Shown piece after piece: positions 1 through 8,991 of a DNA stretch of 64,000 nt. Position 1 is the first letter of the stretch, and the number at the start of each line of letters is the position of its first letter. This DNA comes from Planctomycetaceae bacterium (GTDB taxonomy: Bacteria; Planctomycetota; Planctomycetia; Planctomycetales; Planctomycetaceae): NCBI GenBank assembly GCA_028284885.1, contig JANQQW010000270.1:1-64000 (forward strand), read 5' to 3'. A program made the translations under genes and the position numbers. The notes under the pieces were generated by a model. The model had not been told where the DNA came from. It did no database searches and was given only the letters and a program-made list of their open reading frames with translations.

Positions 1-96
1 CCGTAGCGGCGAGGGGGGCCACTCTGGCGAACCGTCCTCGCCCCGCGCATGGCAGAGCGGCTGCAGGAATCGGAACTCGAGGTCGAGGTACGGCAT
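1..96 (-). CDS. csb2: Csb2 (type I-G Cas5-Cas6 fusion), N-terminus only
   Basis: Only the first 32 codons are inside the window; the gene continues off the left edge. The reading starts MPYLDLEFRFL and contains EWPPSPLR, the signature near the N-terminus of Csb2 (GSU0054 family), the fused Cas5/Cas6 subunit that processes crRNA in type I-G (old I-U) CRISPR-Cas systems. The ATG at 96 overlaps the TGA of csb1 (ATGA), as expected for the csb1-csb2 pair, so the two were translated together. Whether the rest of csb2 is intact cannot be seen. The neighbouring csb1 is truncated, so the operon may no longer work. Confidence 0.8.
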   Translation of the reverse strand, partial: MPYLDLEFRFLQPLCHARGEDGSPEWPPSPLR

Positions 97-862
97 CACG
101 CGCTCCCCTTCGCCTTCTTCTTGGCTTTCTTGGAGCCCTTCTTCTTCTGCGAGCCGCTCTCGCCGGCGACCTCTCTCCGGGCGCGGTCCTTGTCGAAGTC
201 GACCGTCCGGTCCTCACCCACGCCGAACGCCTCGGCGGCAGCCCGGGCGTAGGCCAGGGCGTCGTCGAGGGTGATCGACAGCGGCTCGCGGGTCCCGGTC
301 GGCAGGACGGCGACGAACTCGCAGTCGTCGGCCTTGTCCGGGTCGCGGACGAGCAGGCAACCCTGCCGCAGGTACGGGTCGGCGGGATGCGTCAGCGCGA
401 CGAGCGCGAGCCCGAGCACGTACCGCCGCAGCGCGAGCGTCTTCTCCGCATCGTCCCCGACGTGTAGCTGTCGCAGCGCGGCCAACCCGAGCGTCGCCTC
501 CCGGCGAACGCCCCCCTCGGCGATCACGCCGCCGTGCGTCCCGCTGGCCGGCACGTGTGTGAAGCCGCGTTCCGACAGACCGTCCTTCGCCTTGGTTCTG
601 GCCTTTGGATCTGCGAGACCATCCGGATCCTCAACGAGGCCGTCCTTGATATACTCCGTCGCCGGATTGAATTGGGCGGACCGCGTCAGCTTGCGGACGT
701 CGTAGGCGCGGATGGTCGACGCCACGACGCGGGGCACCTTGGCCTGCGTGTCGCGGGAGTCCCAGACGCCGAACACCAGCGACGTCGGGGCGATCTTCGC
801 GAGCGGCTTGGCATCCCCCTTCAGCAGCGACCGGAACGCCTCGCGGAGCGACGCGATCGACC
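96..862 (-). pseudogene. csb1: Csb1 (type I-G Cas7), N-terminally deleted
   Basis: The frame reads like the middle and end of Csb1 (GSU0053 family, the Cas7 backbone subunit of type I-G Cascade): LREAFRSLLKGDAKPL, VFGVWDSRD, PRVVASTIRAYDVRKLTRSAQFNPA, then RREATLGLAALRQL, and a lysine-rich tail. The first part of the family, roughly 100 residues, is absent. The homologous reading begins at about 862, exactly where a WYL regulator in another frame stops making sense. The open frame extends to a GTG/ATG-like start near 902 but those codons encode the WYL domain in a different phase, so no native start remains. I read this as a deletion scar. Confidence 0.78.
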
Positions 863-1479
863 TTGAAGTGCCGCAGCTCGTCGTGGTCGACGGAGAAGGC
901 AACGAGGTACAGAGAGTCGCGGTGCAGGACGAGGCCGTAGGGGTAGACCTCGTACTCGACCGGCTCGGTGGCCCGCTGCGACTGGTAGCCGATCAACGTG
1001 ATGCGGCGGTCCTCGACCCCTGTGCGGAGCGCCTCGACGACGTCCGCCCGGGCCGCGTAGTCCCCCTCGCCGAACGTCGTGCGGTGGACCCGTTCGGCGA
1101 GTTTCGCGAGGTAGTCGAGTGCCGTTTCCGGCAACCCGGCCCGAACCTTGGCGAGCGCCGGCCGCAGCGCCTCCCCGAACAAGGTGCCATCGAGCGAAGA
1201 CAGATGTGTCCGCGCAAGATGCAGCGCGGCGAGTTCGTCCCAGCTGAACGTCAGCGGCGGACCGGTCTCGGCCGCCAGCGACCAGTGCTTGCGGCCGTGC
1301 TGGTGCTCCTCGTCCCGGAGGGGGAAGCCGACGGCACGCAGGTCGTCGAGGTCGCGACGGACCGTCTTGATCGAGGCTCCCGTCTCGTCGACGAGATCCC
1401 GGACGGTCGCCCCGTGCCTACGCGCAGAGAGAATCCGCAGGATGGTCCACTGCCTGACGAGTTGCCGAGCGTCCGCCAT
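850..1479 (-). pseudogene. HTH-WYL transcriptional regulator, 3' end deleted
   Basis: Starts at the ATG at 1479 (MADARQLVRQWTILRIL). The N-terminus is a DeoR/YafY-like winged helix (residues about 5-60, with ASIKTVRRDLDDLRAVGF as recognition region), followed by a WYL domain including ITLIGYQSQ, YEVYPYGLVLHRDSLYLVAF and DHDELRHFKVDRV. After VDRV the frame turns into out-of-phase csb1 sequence, so the end of the WYL domain and the C-terminal extension are missing. WYL regulators often sit beside CRISPR-Cas loci, sense nucleotides and control cas expression; here the gene points the same way as csb1. Open frame continues to 631 but the last third is not WYL protein. Confidence 0.75.
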
Positions 1480-1646
1480 CGTGGTGGTCCGTGAGTTCGG
1501 TCGAGGGGACTCACGGTAACCGGACCGGCTGTCCAGGCAACGACCAACCTCCCGAACGTACACTCCACTGCGTTCGGGTCACCACCGTGCAGAGATTCCG
1601 ACGACTCGCCCGCGAAGTCCGGCATCAGTTCCGCCGTCGGCACTCG

Positions 1647-1662
1647 ACCTCCGTACGGAGGT
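1647..1662 (+). promoter_or_regulatory. Palindrome containing the recombinase Shine-Dalgarno
   Basis: ACCTCCGTACGGAGGT is a perfect 16-bp palindrome whose right half carries GGAGG six bases before the GTG at 1668. The same arrangement, with a compensating base-pair change, precedes the other recombinase at 52056-52071. It could fold in mRNA and hide the ribosome site, or bind a protein as an operator. Confidence 0.5.
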
Positions 1663-1667
1663 GTTGC

Positions 1668-1826
1668 GTGTCTCGACGTACCAAGAAGGAACTGAGTCCC
1701 CGCCATGGCCACACTCTCGTCGCGGGCGTCGTCTGCCGAGTCAGCGGATGCGAGTCTCAGTCGGACGTGAGTCTCGACGACCAGCTCGACCACGGCCGGG
1801 AAGAGGTGGTATGGCTCTACAAGGGC
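1668..1826 (+). pseudogene. Serine recombinase, 5' fragment (about 53 codons)
   Basis: GTG start at 1668 gives VSRRTKKELSPRHGHTLVAGV, then RVSGCESQSDVSLDDQLDH, which aligns with the N-terminus of the recombinase at 50084-52050 (MSRRRRSEHPNPENGHTLIV, RISGCQNQKELSLEDQVDH). Homology ends near 1826, in the equivalent of AELYDGP. From 1827 the sequence matches instead the upstream region of the other recombinase in the opposite orientation. The open frame runs on to a stop at 1886 but that tail is not recombinase. The resolvase Ser and all later catalytic and zinc-ribbon parts are missing or unreadable, so it cannot be active. Confidence 0.72.
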
Positions 1827-1986
1827 GAGGTGCCCAAGACTGTCACGGAGTTGTCCCAATGGGACATCTCCGATGAACACAGGTGACAACGGCTGACCAG
1901 CTGACCAAGCCAAAGTCTCGTGTCCGACACGGCTTTGTGCGGTAAGGACCGAGTTGCTCCAACCCCACGAAAGAAGCCCGGCTTCT
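1827..1986. repeat. Left copy of a recombinase-upstream repeat
   Basis: Matches 52067-52245 in the same orientation. Shared blocks in order: GAGGTGCCC; GTCCCAATGGGAC (1853-1865, an inverted repeat); GAACACAG-GACAAC-GCTGACCA; GTGCGGTA; and CGAAAGAAGCCCGGCTTCT. At the right-hand copy this is the 5' region of a leftward serine recombinase. Here no leftward recombinase follows; the sequence to the left is the rightward recombinase fragment. The 13-bp inverted repeat is a candidate operator or recombination site. The stretch 1987-2095 holds no gene that I can see. Confidence 0.6.
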
Positions 1987-2095
1987 TTGTCGTCCATTGA
2001 GCCTGCAGCGACAACCACAGTTCTCTCTTTGGGTTGTGGCGGCCGTTGCGAACGGCGTTTGTCAACTGGGACACGAACTGGGACATGGTCGCGGT

Positions 2096-3354
2096 CTACG
2101 CTGCGTTCTGGTCGTCGTGGGCACCCTCCTGCTGATGAAGTTCGGGGGCGGGATCGGCACTTTCGTCCGACGTCTCGTCCCCGAAGAAGTCGAGTCCATT
2201 CATGAGCCTCCGCCCATCCTGCAGGCGGAGATGACGATAGCGTGCGACGATTTTGGAGTCGCGGTGGCCAACCCACGCCATGATCTGTGGCTCGGGTACG
2301 CCCTTGCGGTAGCACTCCGAGACGAAGAAATGGCGGAAGGAGTGGAGCCGCGCGTTCGGGAACCGGTCTCGCCCTCGACGGCGGGGAACTTCGAGGTCAG
2401 CGGCGTGAGAAGGCCGCTCACCTACGAGTTCGTCCGAACGAAGTTCAACCGGGAGACGTCGGATCGACGGAAGACGGCCCCGGTGTGAGGGCCCGACATC
2501 GACGTCAAGACAGCATTGAGCTCAGGGTTCACGTCCAGCGCGCGAGGCCTTCCCCTTCGTTGTTCGCAACTTGACCGTGTTCCCCCGCGAGCGGTTGCCA
2601 CGTTCGTCCCGAATCCGGAGGACCCCCTCGCCCAGATCGACATCCCGCCACTGTGGTTCGAGGAGTTCCCCGATCCGCATGCCGGAGGTGGAGAGCGCCA
2701 CGATGATCGAATGGAGCCACCCCAGTTCCGGTGTCTCACCGGTGTAGTCGCGCATCGCCCGGACTTGACCGGCCGTGAAGCAGTAGGTGTCCGATTCGTC
2801 GAACTTCTGCACCCCGATCCGCAGCCTGAACTCCGTCGCGAGCAGGTCGTTGTCCACCAGCCACCGGTTCGCTGCCCGGATGACGTCTAGGTCGGTGGCC
2901 ACCGTCCGCGGCGCACGGCCCTGCCGCTTCCGCCACTTGGCGAACGCCGCCACGGAATCTCGGTCCACCTCGCTCCAGACGCTGACCCCAAAGTTGGTGC
3001 AGAACGTCTCGTGCACCTTCCGCACGCTTCGGTAGCGGGCCTGGGAACTTTCGGCCATGCCGCCGAGTTCGAGCGGCGCCGCACAGGCGTTGAGGTAGGC
3101 CCCCCACCCTTCAGCGATGGTCGGATTGGCCCCGGTTGGGCGGGGTTCGGAAGCCAGTCCGTGTTCGATCGCCCCTTGTAGGTCGACTTCGTGGAGTCGC
3201 GAGAGGGCTTCGTCCCGATCGCGTGTTCCGAGGGAGGACTTCCCCAACCGGGGATTGTTGCCCGACCGTCGGCGTAGAAGACTCCGCCGCGTTGGAACAA
3301 CGTCCACACGAAGTACTTGCAGATGTGTCGAGCCGAGTGGCTCGTGCGTCCCAT
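2096..3354 (-). pseudogene. Tyrosine recombinase (phage-type integrase), multiply broken
   Basis: Reading across frames gives a full integrase. It starts at 3354 with MGRTSHSARHICKYFVW, then a SAM-like arm and core domain, and the catalytic set: Arg in SGMRIGELL, Lys in TTKGKASR, HSFRH, VGHRDS and Tyr in ARYRHLR. It is broken by a one-base loss near 3268 (ADGR | GNNPRLG), a one-base gain near 2545 (KGKA | ALDVNPEL), an in-frame TAG at 2422-2424 and a one-base loss near 2365 (VEGETG | FPNARLHSFRH). It follows an excisionase-like gene by 14 bp, the usual xis-int order of an integrative element. Sequencing error cannot explain all four lesions easily. Confidence 0.8.
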
Positions 3355-3368
3355 TTTGACTCCTTCTG

Positions 3369-3629
3369 TCAGAGTTCAGTATCGAGGTTTTCGCCACTTC
3401 GGCTCGGGGCCAGGGAGTCGGGCCGGGCTTGGGGCAACGGGCTGTCGGAGACCACGTCGGCCTCGACGCGATCGAGAGCGTCGGCGGGGAACATCACTCG
3501 GCAGTTCCCACCACCCGGTTGGAGGAACGGGATCTTGCCCGCCCGCTTGAGCCGCCAGATCGTGCAGGTCGAGCAGCCCGTCCGCTTGCTCAACTCCGTT
3601 GCACTGAGACGTATCTCCGCGGCGTTCAT
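3369..3629 (-). CDS. Excisionase-like helix-turn-helix protein
   Basis: 86 residues. The N-terminal half, IRLSATELSKRTGCSTCTI followed by WRLKRAGKIPFLQPGG, is a MerR/excisionase-type HTH (helix_turn_helix_17 style, ending in a basic wing that reads CRVMFPADAL). The second half is a loose Pro/Ser-rich tail. Such proteins bind attachment-site DNA and steer an integrase towards excision. It lies directly upstream of the broken integrase on the same strand, so the pair is probably one element. The integrase is dead, so the function of this gene now is doubtful. Confidence 0.65.
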   Translation of the reverse strand: MNAAEIRLSATELSKRTGCSTCTIWRLKRAGKIPFLQPGGGNCRVMFPADALDRVEADVVSDSPLPQARPDSLAPSRSGENLDTEL

Positions 3630-3707
3630 GATTCGGTCGAGTTCGAGAAGGACGATTTCCCTCTCACTCTTCCGGAGCTGTGCACGAGAAAACCCGGCGC
3701 AGCCCAG

Positions 3708-4814
3708 CTACTCGGCGAACTCCTCGCGAAAACGCCGCACGCACCCCAGAAGTTGTTCGTCATCAGCGGGTAGCGAAAGGGCGCGAAGGACCTCTGCGTC
3801 GTCGTCGTGTCGGCCGAGAACGAACCGCAACTGGTCCCGGAACTCTGCCGACTCGACCCCTTCGCTTTCGTTGCCGTCCCCTTCGGCCGCAACTTCGAGG
3901 GGCACGCCTACCGTGGTCTCCGTGACCGGCTGGTTGGCGCGGGATCGCGTCGGGCGCGGCAACGCGGGAATCCCGCAATCCACTGCGAGCGGGGCCCCCA
4001 TGACGTGCCACCAGAGCTCAGGCGTGTAGGGATGCCCGATGATCAACTCGAAGGCCCGCCTCGAGTGGTCCCAAACGGTTGATCTCGGGCGCCCGAATTC
4101 CTCGCTGATCGCCATGATGCCGGTCGCCTGCCCGATGCCGTACCGACCCTCGCCCCACCCCTCTCGTCGGTCCCGGACCTTGAGGTAATCCGGAACGCGA
4201 TCGGCCTGCAGGCGGCGATCGCCGAGGTCTCGCTCCTCACGCCACTGGGCGTGAAGCGCCCTGATGGCCGCCAGCACCTGTTGCTGCGAGGCTGCCGGGT
4301 TGATCGTGACGATCGGCTCGTCGAGATAGCTGTCGAGTGACTCGCTGGTGAGCCCGTGCAGTTCCGTCATCGCTTGAAGACCATGCCCTGCTTCGTCGTC
4401 GCCAACACGGTGTCGACTACCGATCTCGAAGCACCGGGCCAATCGTTCGAGGTCATCGGGGGGCAGAGTCGCGAGCAGGAACATCGCCATCCCGCGCATC
4501 GACATCGGCTGCACCGCCCCGGTGAGCCATCCCTCGTCCAACTGGTCGAAGTCGAGGTCGTCGCGGGCGGGGTCTACGGGTTGTCCGGTAACTCCGATGG
4601 CTCGCAGAACCACCAGGGCCGCAGCGCGCAGGTGTTCCTCCGCCGGCTGACGAACCGGACGATCCTCGTAGAAGTCGTCCGCCAATTGCCACCAATGCTG
4701 GTAGTAAGGGTGCCGCCGAGTTACCTCCCACCGCAGTGGGATCGGAAGGCTTCGAAGCTGAAACGGGGGCCTCGGGATGACGCCCGTCGGGATCTCGGCT
4801 GTCATGGTGGCCAT
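3708..4814 (-). CDS. Hypothetical protein of the integrative element
   Basis: I do not recognise the family. The chosen start is the ATG at 4814 (MATMTAEIPTGVIPRPPFQL), giving 368 residues; an upstream start at 4946 adds 44 residues of low quality. The protein is soluble, acidic and Leu-rich, with a tryptophan-rich stretch near the N-terminus (YYQHWWQLADDFYEDRP). A possible helix-turn-helix lies in the middle (GIMAISEEFGRPRSTVWDHS). The C-terminal third is low-complexity Glu/Asp-rich. It sits 78 bp upstream of the excisionase-like gene on the same strand, so it may belong to the same cargo. A replication or regulation role would be a guess. Confidence 0.55.
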   Translation of the reverse strand: MATMTAEIPTGVIPRPPFQLRSLPIPLRWEVTRRHPYYQHWWQLADDFYEDRPVRQPAEEHLRAAALVVLRAIGVTGQPVDPARDDLDFDQLDEGWLTGAVQPMSMRGMAMFLLATLPPDDLERLARCFEIGSRHRVGDDEAGHGLQAMTELHGLTSESLDSYLDEPIVTINPAASQQQVLAAIRALHAQWREERDLGDRRLQADRVPDYLKVRDRREGWGEGRYGIGQATGIMAISEEFGRPRSTVWDHSRRAFELIIGHPYTPELWWHVMGAPLAVDCGIPALPRPTRSRANQPVTETTVGVPLEVAAEGDGNESEGVESAEFRDQLRFVLGRHDDDAEVLRALSLPADDEQLLGCVRRFREEFAE

Positions 4815-5387
4815 CGACGGCAAGGGGGAGAAACACCCGACATCCGTCGGTCCTAGCCGGTTCCTCAAGTAGACATGCCAGGATTCCTGGCCCGGGTTTA
4901 GCACAGCGGTTGCATTTGCAAGTTGTGATCCACGGTTCCCGACCACCGGGGCTCACAATCTCCGTAAGCAAGCCTCGAAGTGCGGCTTCGTGAAGGACGC
5001 TGGCCGAACACCAAGGGCTTGCCTCCTTCCCTCAGGTTACATGACGCGGATCCGGCCCCAATTTAGCACCGCTGCTACGCTTGTGAGTCGGGGGCCACTG
5101 GGGCCACTCCGCCAAGGGCGTACGGCTCGTCGAAGCCCCGTGGTCGGAGCGGATCGGGACGTTCGGCCTGACTCTACGTCCGCTGTACTGGAGAAGGCTT
5201 TCGCCGATGAGCCTAGCGCGGCAGTGGATCGAGAAGAACTTGTTGGGTGAGTTCTTGGAGGACTTGAGACAGCAATCGGGGCCCGTGGCTTCCGGTTGGG
5301 ACTCTCCCGGTCAGGAACGGTGGGTACCCCGCGGAGCCGCGGCGTCACAACCTACTACGGCGCTGCGTGTTGTGTCGGTCTCACGCG

Positions 5388-5437
5388 ATCAAGGAATCAT
5401 GCGCGCCCTCTTCCGCGGGCGCGCACGATTCCTTGAT
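5388..5437. repeat. 20-bp inverted repeat, 10-bp loop
   Basis: Left arm ATCAAGGAATCATGCGCGCC (5388-5407) and right arm 5418-5437 are reverse complements except for one base. There is no T-run on either side, so a simple terminator is unlikely. It may be a recombination site or a folded RNA. Confidence 0.55.
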
Positions 5438-5887
5438 TGCTTTGTGCGACGCGTTGAGTCTGCCTCACAGGTGCTGCTCGAACCACGCCGGGGAGTGACG
5501 GCCGTTGACCGTTTCTTCGGCCACCAGCAGGGCGGTCGGCCCAGCTGTCCGCGGATCCGTCTGTTAGGTCCGTCGCACTTCCTCGCAAGTCGGGGCGTTC
5601 CCGTTCCGTCGCGACCACCGTCTCTTCTTGAGCGTTGGCATCGACTGCCGTAGCGCCCAACGGAAGCCGTCCACGATCGGACCTCAATTCGGCGTGCGGT
5701 CTCGGGGCGGTCTAGTCGGTCCCGACGCTCCGGCCTGATCCGCACACACGAATTGCCGACGCGAAACCGCGTCGTCACTTCCCGCCACAGAGGTCACACG
5801 CCACGAGCACGTCCCACCTGGACCTCGTTGAGTACACGTGCACGAGCAACTCCCTGCCGACGCCCAATCTGCCACCCCCACCCGATT

Positions 5888-5915
5888 GCGCCAGTGTCCT
5901 CGAGGACACTGGCGC
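5888..5915. terminator. 28-bp perfect palindrome downstream of P450
   Basis: GCGCCAGTGTCCTC (5888-5901) is followed at once by its exact reverse complement. It lies about 90 bp beyond the P450 stop on the minus strand. No U-tract follows, so it is either a weak terminator or 3'-end stabiliser, or a binding site for a dimeric protein. Confidence 0.45.
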
Positions 5916-6004
5916 GGCGTTCCTCTTCCGGTACGAGGGTTGGTTCGACCGAACCGAGCGTCTGGAACGTGTCGTCGCGGCCGCCGACACTCTGGCCGTT
6001 CTGC

Positions 6005-7231
6005 TCAGCGAATGCGGAGTGGTAGTGACTGCAGGCAGCGGATCGCCGGATTGTCCAAGTGGGTGAGTGATCCCGTCGTGTCGATGCGAAGTTCGCGGCA
6101 ACGCTCGAAGAGCACCTCGAACACGACGCGTGCTTCGAGCCGGGCAAGTTGTGCCCCAACACAGAAGTGTTGTCCGTGACCGAACGAGAGGTGTTGCACA
6201 CGAGGGCGGCGGACGTCGAGTCGGTCTGGTTCGTCGTGCCACTCGGGATCGCGATTCGCGGACGCGATCACGGCCACGATCACGTCCCCACGACTCACCT
6301 CGGCTCCCCGCAGTTCGACGTCCTCGGTGGCGACGCGACCCAGGAACTGGACGGGGGCGTCGAAGCGTAGGAGTTCCTCGACGGCATTCGGAAGCAGACT
6401 CGGGTCTTCTCGTATCAGCGCGAGTTGTTCCGGATGTCGCAGCAAAGCCGCCAAGCCGGAACCGAGAAGGCACGTCGTCGTTTCGTTTCCGGCCGCGAGG
6501 AGCAGCAGGACGTTGGACAGAAGTTCGTCGACGGAGAGTCGGTCCTTCTCGTGCTGAACGGCGACGAGTGAACTCAACAGGTCGTTGCCGGGGCTGCGTT
6601 CGACGATCGACACGCGTTCGCGGAGGAACTCGCGGAACTCGGTGACGGCCTCGAGGCCGCGACGGAGTTGGTCTTCCGGGAGTCCGGCGAAGAAGCCGAG
6701 GGCGACCTTGGAGAACTCGTCACTCCACACCTTCACGCGATCGCGTTCCTCTGCGGGGATTCCGACCAGGTCGAGAATCACCGACAATGGCAGAGGAATC
6801 GCCACGTCGGCCATGAACTCGCAGCGCCCCGTCCGCAGTGGCTCGTCGAGCAGGTCTTCGATCCGCCGGCGGACGAACGGCTCCCACTTCTCGACCTCCG
6901 TGCGGATGAAGGCGTCGTGGACCAGCGATCGCACTCGCCTGTGCGGAGCACCGTCGTACTCGGACATCCGCCCGGCGAGCACGCCGAGCAGTGGCTGGAG
7001 TCCTTCGTCGAACCGGTCTCGCACCCGCTCCACCCGCCTCGAGGAGAACCGCGGGTCGTTCAGGACGAGCGCGACGTCGTCGTGCCGAGTCAGTATCCAA
7101 GCACCGACTGCCTCGTCCCGGTGAACGGGGTCGGAGCGACGAAGTTCGTCGTAGACGGCGTAGCGATCCTCGCGCATCTCGGGGCCGAACAGCCGCCCGC
7201 CGCGCAGGATGTCTGCGATCCAGGTCTTCAT
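6005..7231 (-). CDS. Cytochrome P450 monooxygenase
   Basis: 408 residues, the normal length for a soluble bacterial P450. Visible landmarks: the I-helix oxygen-binding motif AAGNETTT, the K-helix ExxR pair in VEELLRFDAP, and the haem-binding loop FGHGQHFCVGAQLAR with the axial Cys at about residue 357. No signal peptide or membrane anchor. It needs a separate ferredoxin and reductase, neither of which is nearby. It starts 24 bp after the stop of the glutamate decarboxylase on the same strand, so the two are probably co-transcribed. The substrate cannot be read from sequence; the CYP107/CYP105-like look suggests hydroxylation of a small organic molecule. Confidence 0.93.
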   Translation of the reverse strand: MKTWIADILRGGRLFGPEMREDRYAVYDELRRSDPVHRDEAVGAWILTRHDDVALVLNDPRFSSRRVERVRDRFDEGLQPLLGVLAGRMSEYDGAPHRRVRSLVHDAFIRTEVEKWEPFVRRRIEDLLDEPLRTGRCEFMADVAIPLPLSVILDLVGIPAEERDRVKVWSDEFSKVALGFFAGLPEDQLRRGLEAVTEFREFLRERVSIVERSPGNDLLSSLVAVQHEKDRLSVDELLSNVLLLLAAGNETTTCLLGSGLAALLRHPEQLALIREDPSLLPNAVEELLRFDAPVQFLGRVATEDVELRGAEVSRGDVIVAVIASANRDPEWHDEPDRLDVRRPRVQHLSFGHGQHFCVGAQLARLEARVVFEVLFERCRELRIDTTGSLTHLDNPAIRCLQSLPLRIR

Positions 7232-7255
7232 GGGATCGTGCTCCGGGTCCTGGTG

Positions 7256-8653
7256 TCAGTGCCGGAAACCGGAGGCCTCCTCCTCGGTCAGCGGTTTCCT
7301 GACGGGGTGCTTCGCGAAGTGGTCGATGGCGCGGGAGACGTCCTTCAGCAGGAGCGCACCGAGGTCGCGGCTGACACCGTGGCGCACGAGGATTCGTTGG
7401 ATCACCAAGTCCTGACGGTTCGGGGGCAGCGAGTAGGCCGGAACCTGCCAGCCCCGCGAGCGGAGCCGGTCGGCGAGGTCGTACAGCGTGAATCCGGGGT
7501 CCGCGTCCTCTTCGATCCGCCAGCAGAGCGCCGGGAGTCCTGCGTCCATCGCCCCGCCGTACAGCATCTCGAACGGGCCGAGCTTCGCGATCTCGCGAGC
7601 GAGGAACTCGGCGGTCTCGTAGCATGCCGTGTGAATCCGGCGGTAGCCCTCGCGTCCCAACCGCAGGAAGTTGTAGTACTGGCAAACGACCTGCCCGCCC
7701 GGACGCGAGAAGTTGAGTGCGATGTCCTTCATGTTCCCACCGAGGTAGTTGACCCAGAACACCAACTCGTCCGGCAGGTCACTCGCCTCCCGCCACACGA
7801 TCCAGCCGACACCCAGCGGCGCGAGTCCGAACTTGTGCCCAGAGGCGTTGATCGACTTGACCCGCGGAAGTCGGAAGTCCCATGGCAGATCCGACGCACA
7901 GAACGGCGCGAGAAACGCACCGCTCGCCCCGTCGACGTGGATCGGCACGTCGATGCCCTTGTCACGGTGGAGCGCGTCGAGGGCGTCGGCGACGGCCCGG
8001 ACCGGTTCGTACTGACAAGTGAACGTGACACCCAGCGTCGGGACGACGCCAATGGTGTTCTCGTCGCAGCGAGCGACCGCCTCCTCGGGCGTCATGATCA
8101 GTCGCCCGTCTTCCATTGGAATCTCGCGGAGCTCGATGTCCCAGTATCGTGCGAACTTGTGCCAGCAAACCTGGACCGGGCCGGTGACGAGATTTGGCCT
8201 GTCGATCGACTGCCCCGCCGCCCTCCGCTTCGCCTCCCATCGTCGCTTCATCGCCATTCCGCCGAGCATGGCCGCCTCGCTCGAGCCGTTCGTCGAGCAG
8301 CCGACGGTGTTCGCCCCGTCCGGCGAGTTCCACAAGTCGGCGAGCATGTGGACGCAGCGAGCCTCGATCTCCGCCGTCTGCGGGTACTCGTCCTTGTCCA
8401 CCATGTTCTTGTCGAGGCACTCGTCCATCAGACGGTGGACCTCCGGCTCGACCCACGTCTGGCAGAAGGTTGCGAGGTTCTGTCGCGAGTTGCCGTCGAG
8501 CATCAACTCGTCGTGGACGAGCGAGTACGCGTGCCGCGGGTCCCGTTCGTCCGCGGGGAAGCGGTGCTTGGGGATGCTCGTCGAGAGGTCCGTCGAGGCG
8601 TAGACGTCGTCGTCGAGTTCCTCGCGGACGTCGTCGAGTTCGTGAAGGGCCAT
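7256..8653 (-). CDS. gadB: Glutamate decarboxylase (PLP-dependent)
   Basis: 465 residues, close to the 466 of E. coli GadB. It converts glutamate to GABA and CO2, consuming a proton. Signs of the family: the substrate/PLP region [32 protein letters not shown] with the PLP-stacking segment, the Schiff-base lysine in [13 protein letters not shown], and the C-terminal VRHGVSRDL. No glutamate/GABA antiporter is present in the window, so an acid-resistance role is not supported by context. It lies 44 bp downstream of the PAAR gene and 24 bp upstream of the P450, all leftward, so a PAAR-gad-P450 transcript is likely. Confidence 0.93.
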   Translation of the reverse strand: MALHELDDVREELDDDVYASTDLSTSIPKHRFPADERDPRHAYSLVHDELMLDGNSRQNLATFCQTWVEPEVHRLMDECLDKNMVDKDEYPQTAEIEARCVHMLADLWNSPDGANTVGCSTNGSSEAAMLGGMAMKRRWEAKRRAAGQSIDRPNLVTGPVQVCWHKFARYWDIELREIPMEDGRLIMTPEEAVARCDENTIGVVPTLGVTFTCQYEPVRAVADALDALHRDKGIDVPIHVDGASGAFLAPFCASDLPWDFRLPRVKSINASGHKFGLAPLGVGWIVWREASDLPDELVFWVNYLGGNMKDIALNFSRPGGQVVCQYYNFLRLGREGYRRIHTACYETAEFLAREIAKLGPFEMLYGGAMDAGLPALCWRIEEDADPGFTLYDLADRLRSRGWQVPAYSLPPNRQDLVIQRILVRHGVSRDLGALLLKDVSRAIDHFAKHPVRKPLTEEEASGFRH

Positions 8654-8697
8654 CGTTCCCTCGCTCCTTCTTGCGATCCGTTGCGTTTGGAACCGGC

Positions 8698-8991
8698 TCA
8701 GCTGCCTATCACGACGGTCAGGGCGCCCGGCGGAGCCACTGCCGTGCTGACCGGAACCCCGGTTGCCGGATTCGTTCCGACGACGACGCTTCCGACGGTC
8801 GCCGCCGGCTTCTTCTCGACGAGAACCGTCACGCTCCCCAGCGTGATCGTCCCGACACAGGCGGCCCCACTGACGGAGTCGCCGACGACCGAGGCCGGCA
8901 TCTTCGCCATCAAGACGGTCGCGGCCCCGGGACCGACGATCGCGTCACCCGTCAGCGTGAGGCCTGCGACTTGTGCTGCGGGGCCGGGCAT
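8698..8991 (-). CDS. PAAR-domain T6SS spike tip protein
   Basis: 97 residues, a bare PAAR protein with no effector extension. The sequence is almost entirely Gly/Ala/Val/Pro with the repeat style of the cone-shaped fold ([20 protein letters not shown], then a [19 protein letters not shown] segment near the end). PAAR proteins cap the VgrG trimer and sharpen the spike, often recruiting effectors. It is 155 bp downstream of the first short TssM gene and upstream of glutamate decarboxylase. Metal-binding His/Cys residues typical of PAAR are not obvious, which is odd; the family assignment rests on length, composition and context. Confidence 0.78.
   Translation of the reverse strand: MPGPAAQVAGLTLTGDAIVGPGAATVLMAKMPASVVGDSVSGAACVGTITLGSVTVLVEKKPAATVGSVVVGTNPATGVPVSTAVAPPGALTVVIGS

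Larger units (their letters stand above)
4815..6004. other. Gene-poor stretch between the element and the P450
   Basis: No open frame here shows family motifs or convincing start sites. The visible structure is two strong inverted repeats (5388-5437 and 5888-5915), described separately. A short rightward frame starting MSLARQWIEKNLLGEFLEDL at 5207 might be a transposase remnant but cannot be placed. Confidence 0.5.

Noticed and set aside
1251-2315. 354-codon leftward frame spanning the recombinase fragment and WYL start
   Set aside because: It is out of phase with the WYL protein and with the rightward recombinase fragment, and shows no family motif.
1-5000. Search for a CRISPR array beside the csb genes
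   Set aside because: No regularly spaced direct repeats of 28-37 bp are visible in the window. The array, if it survives, must lie left of position 1.
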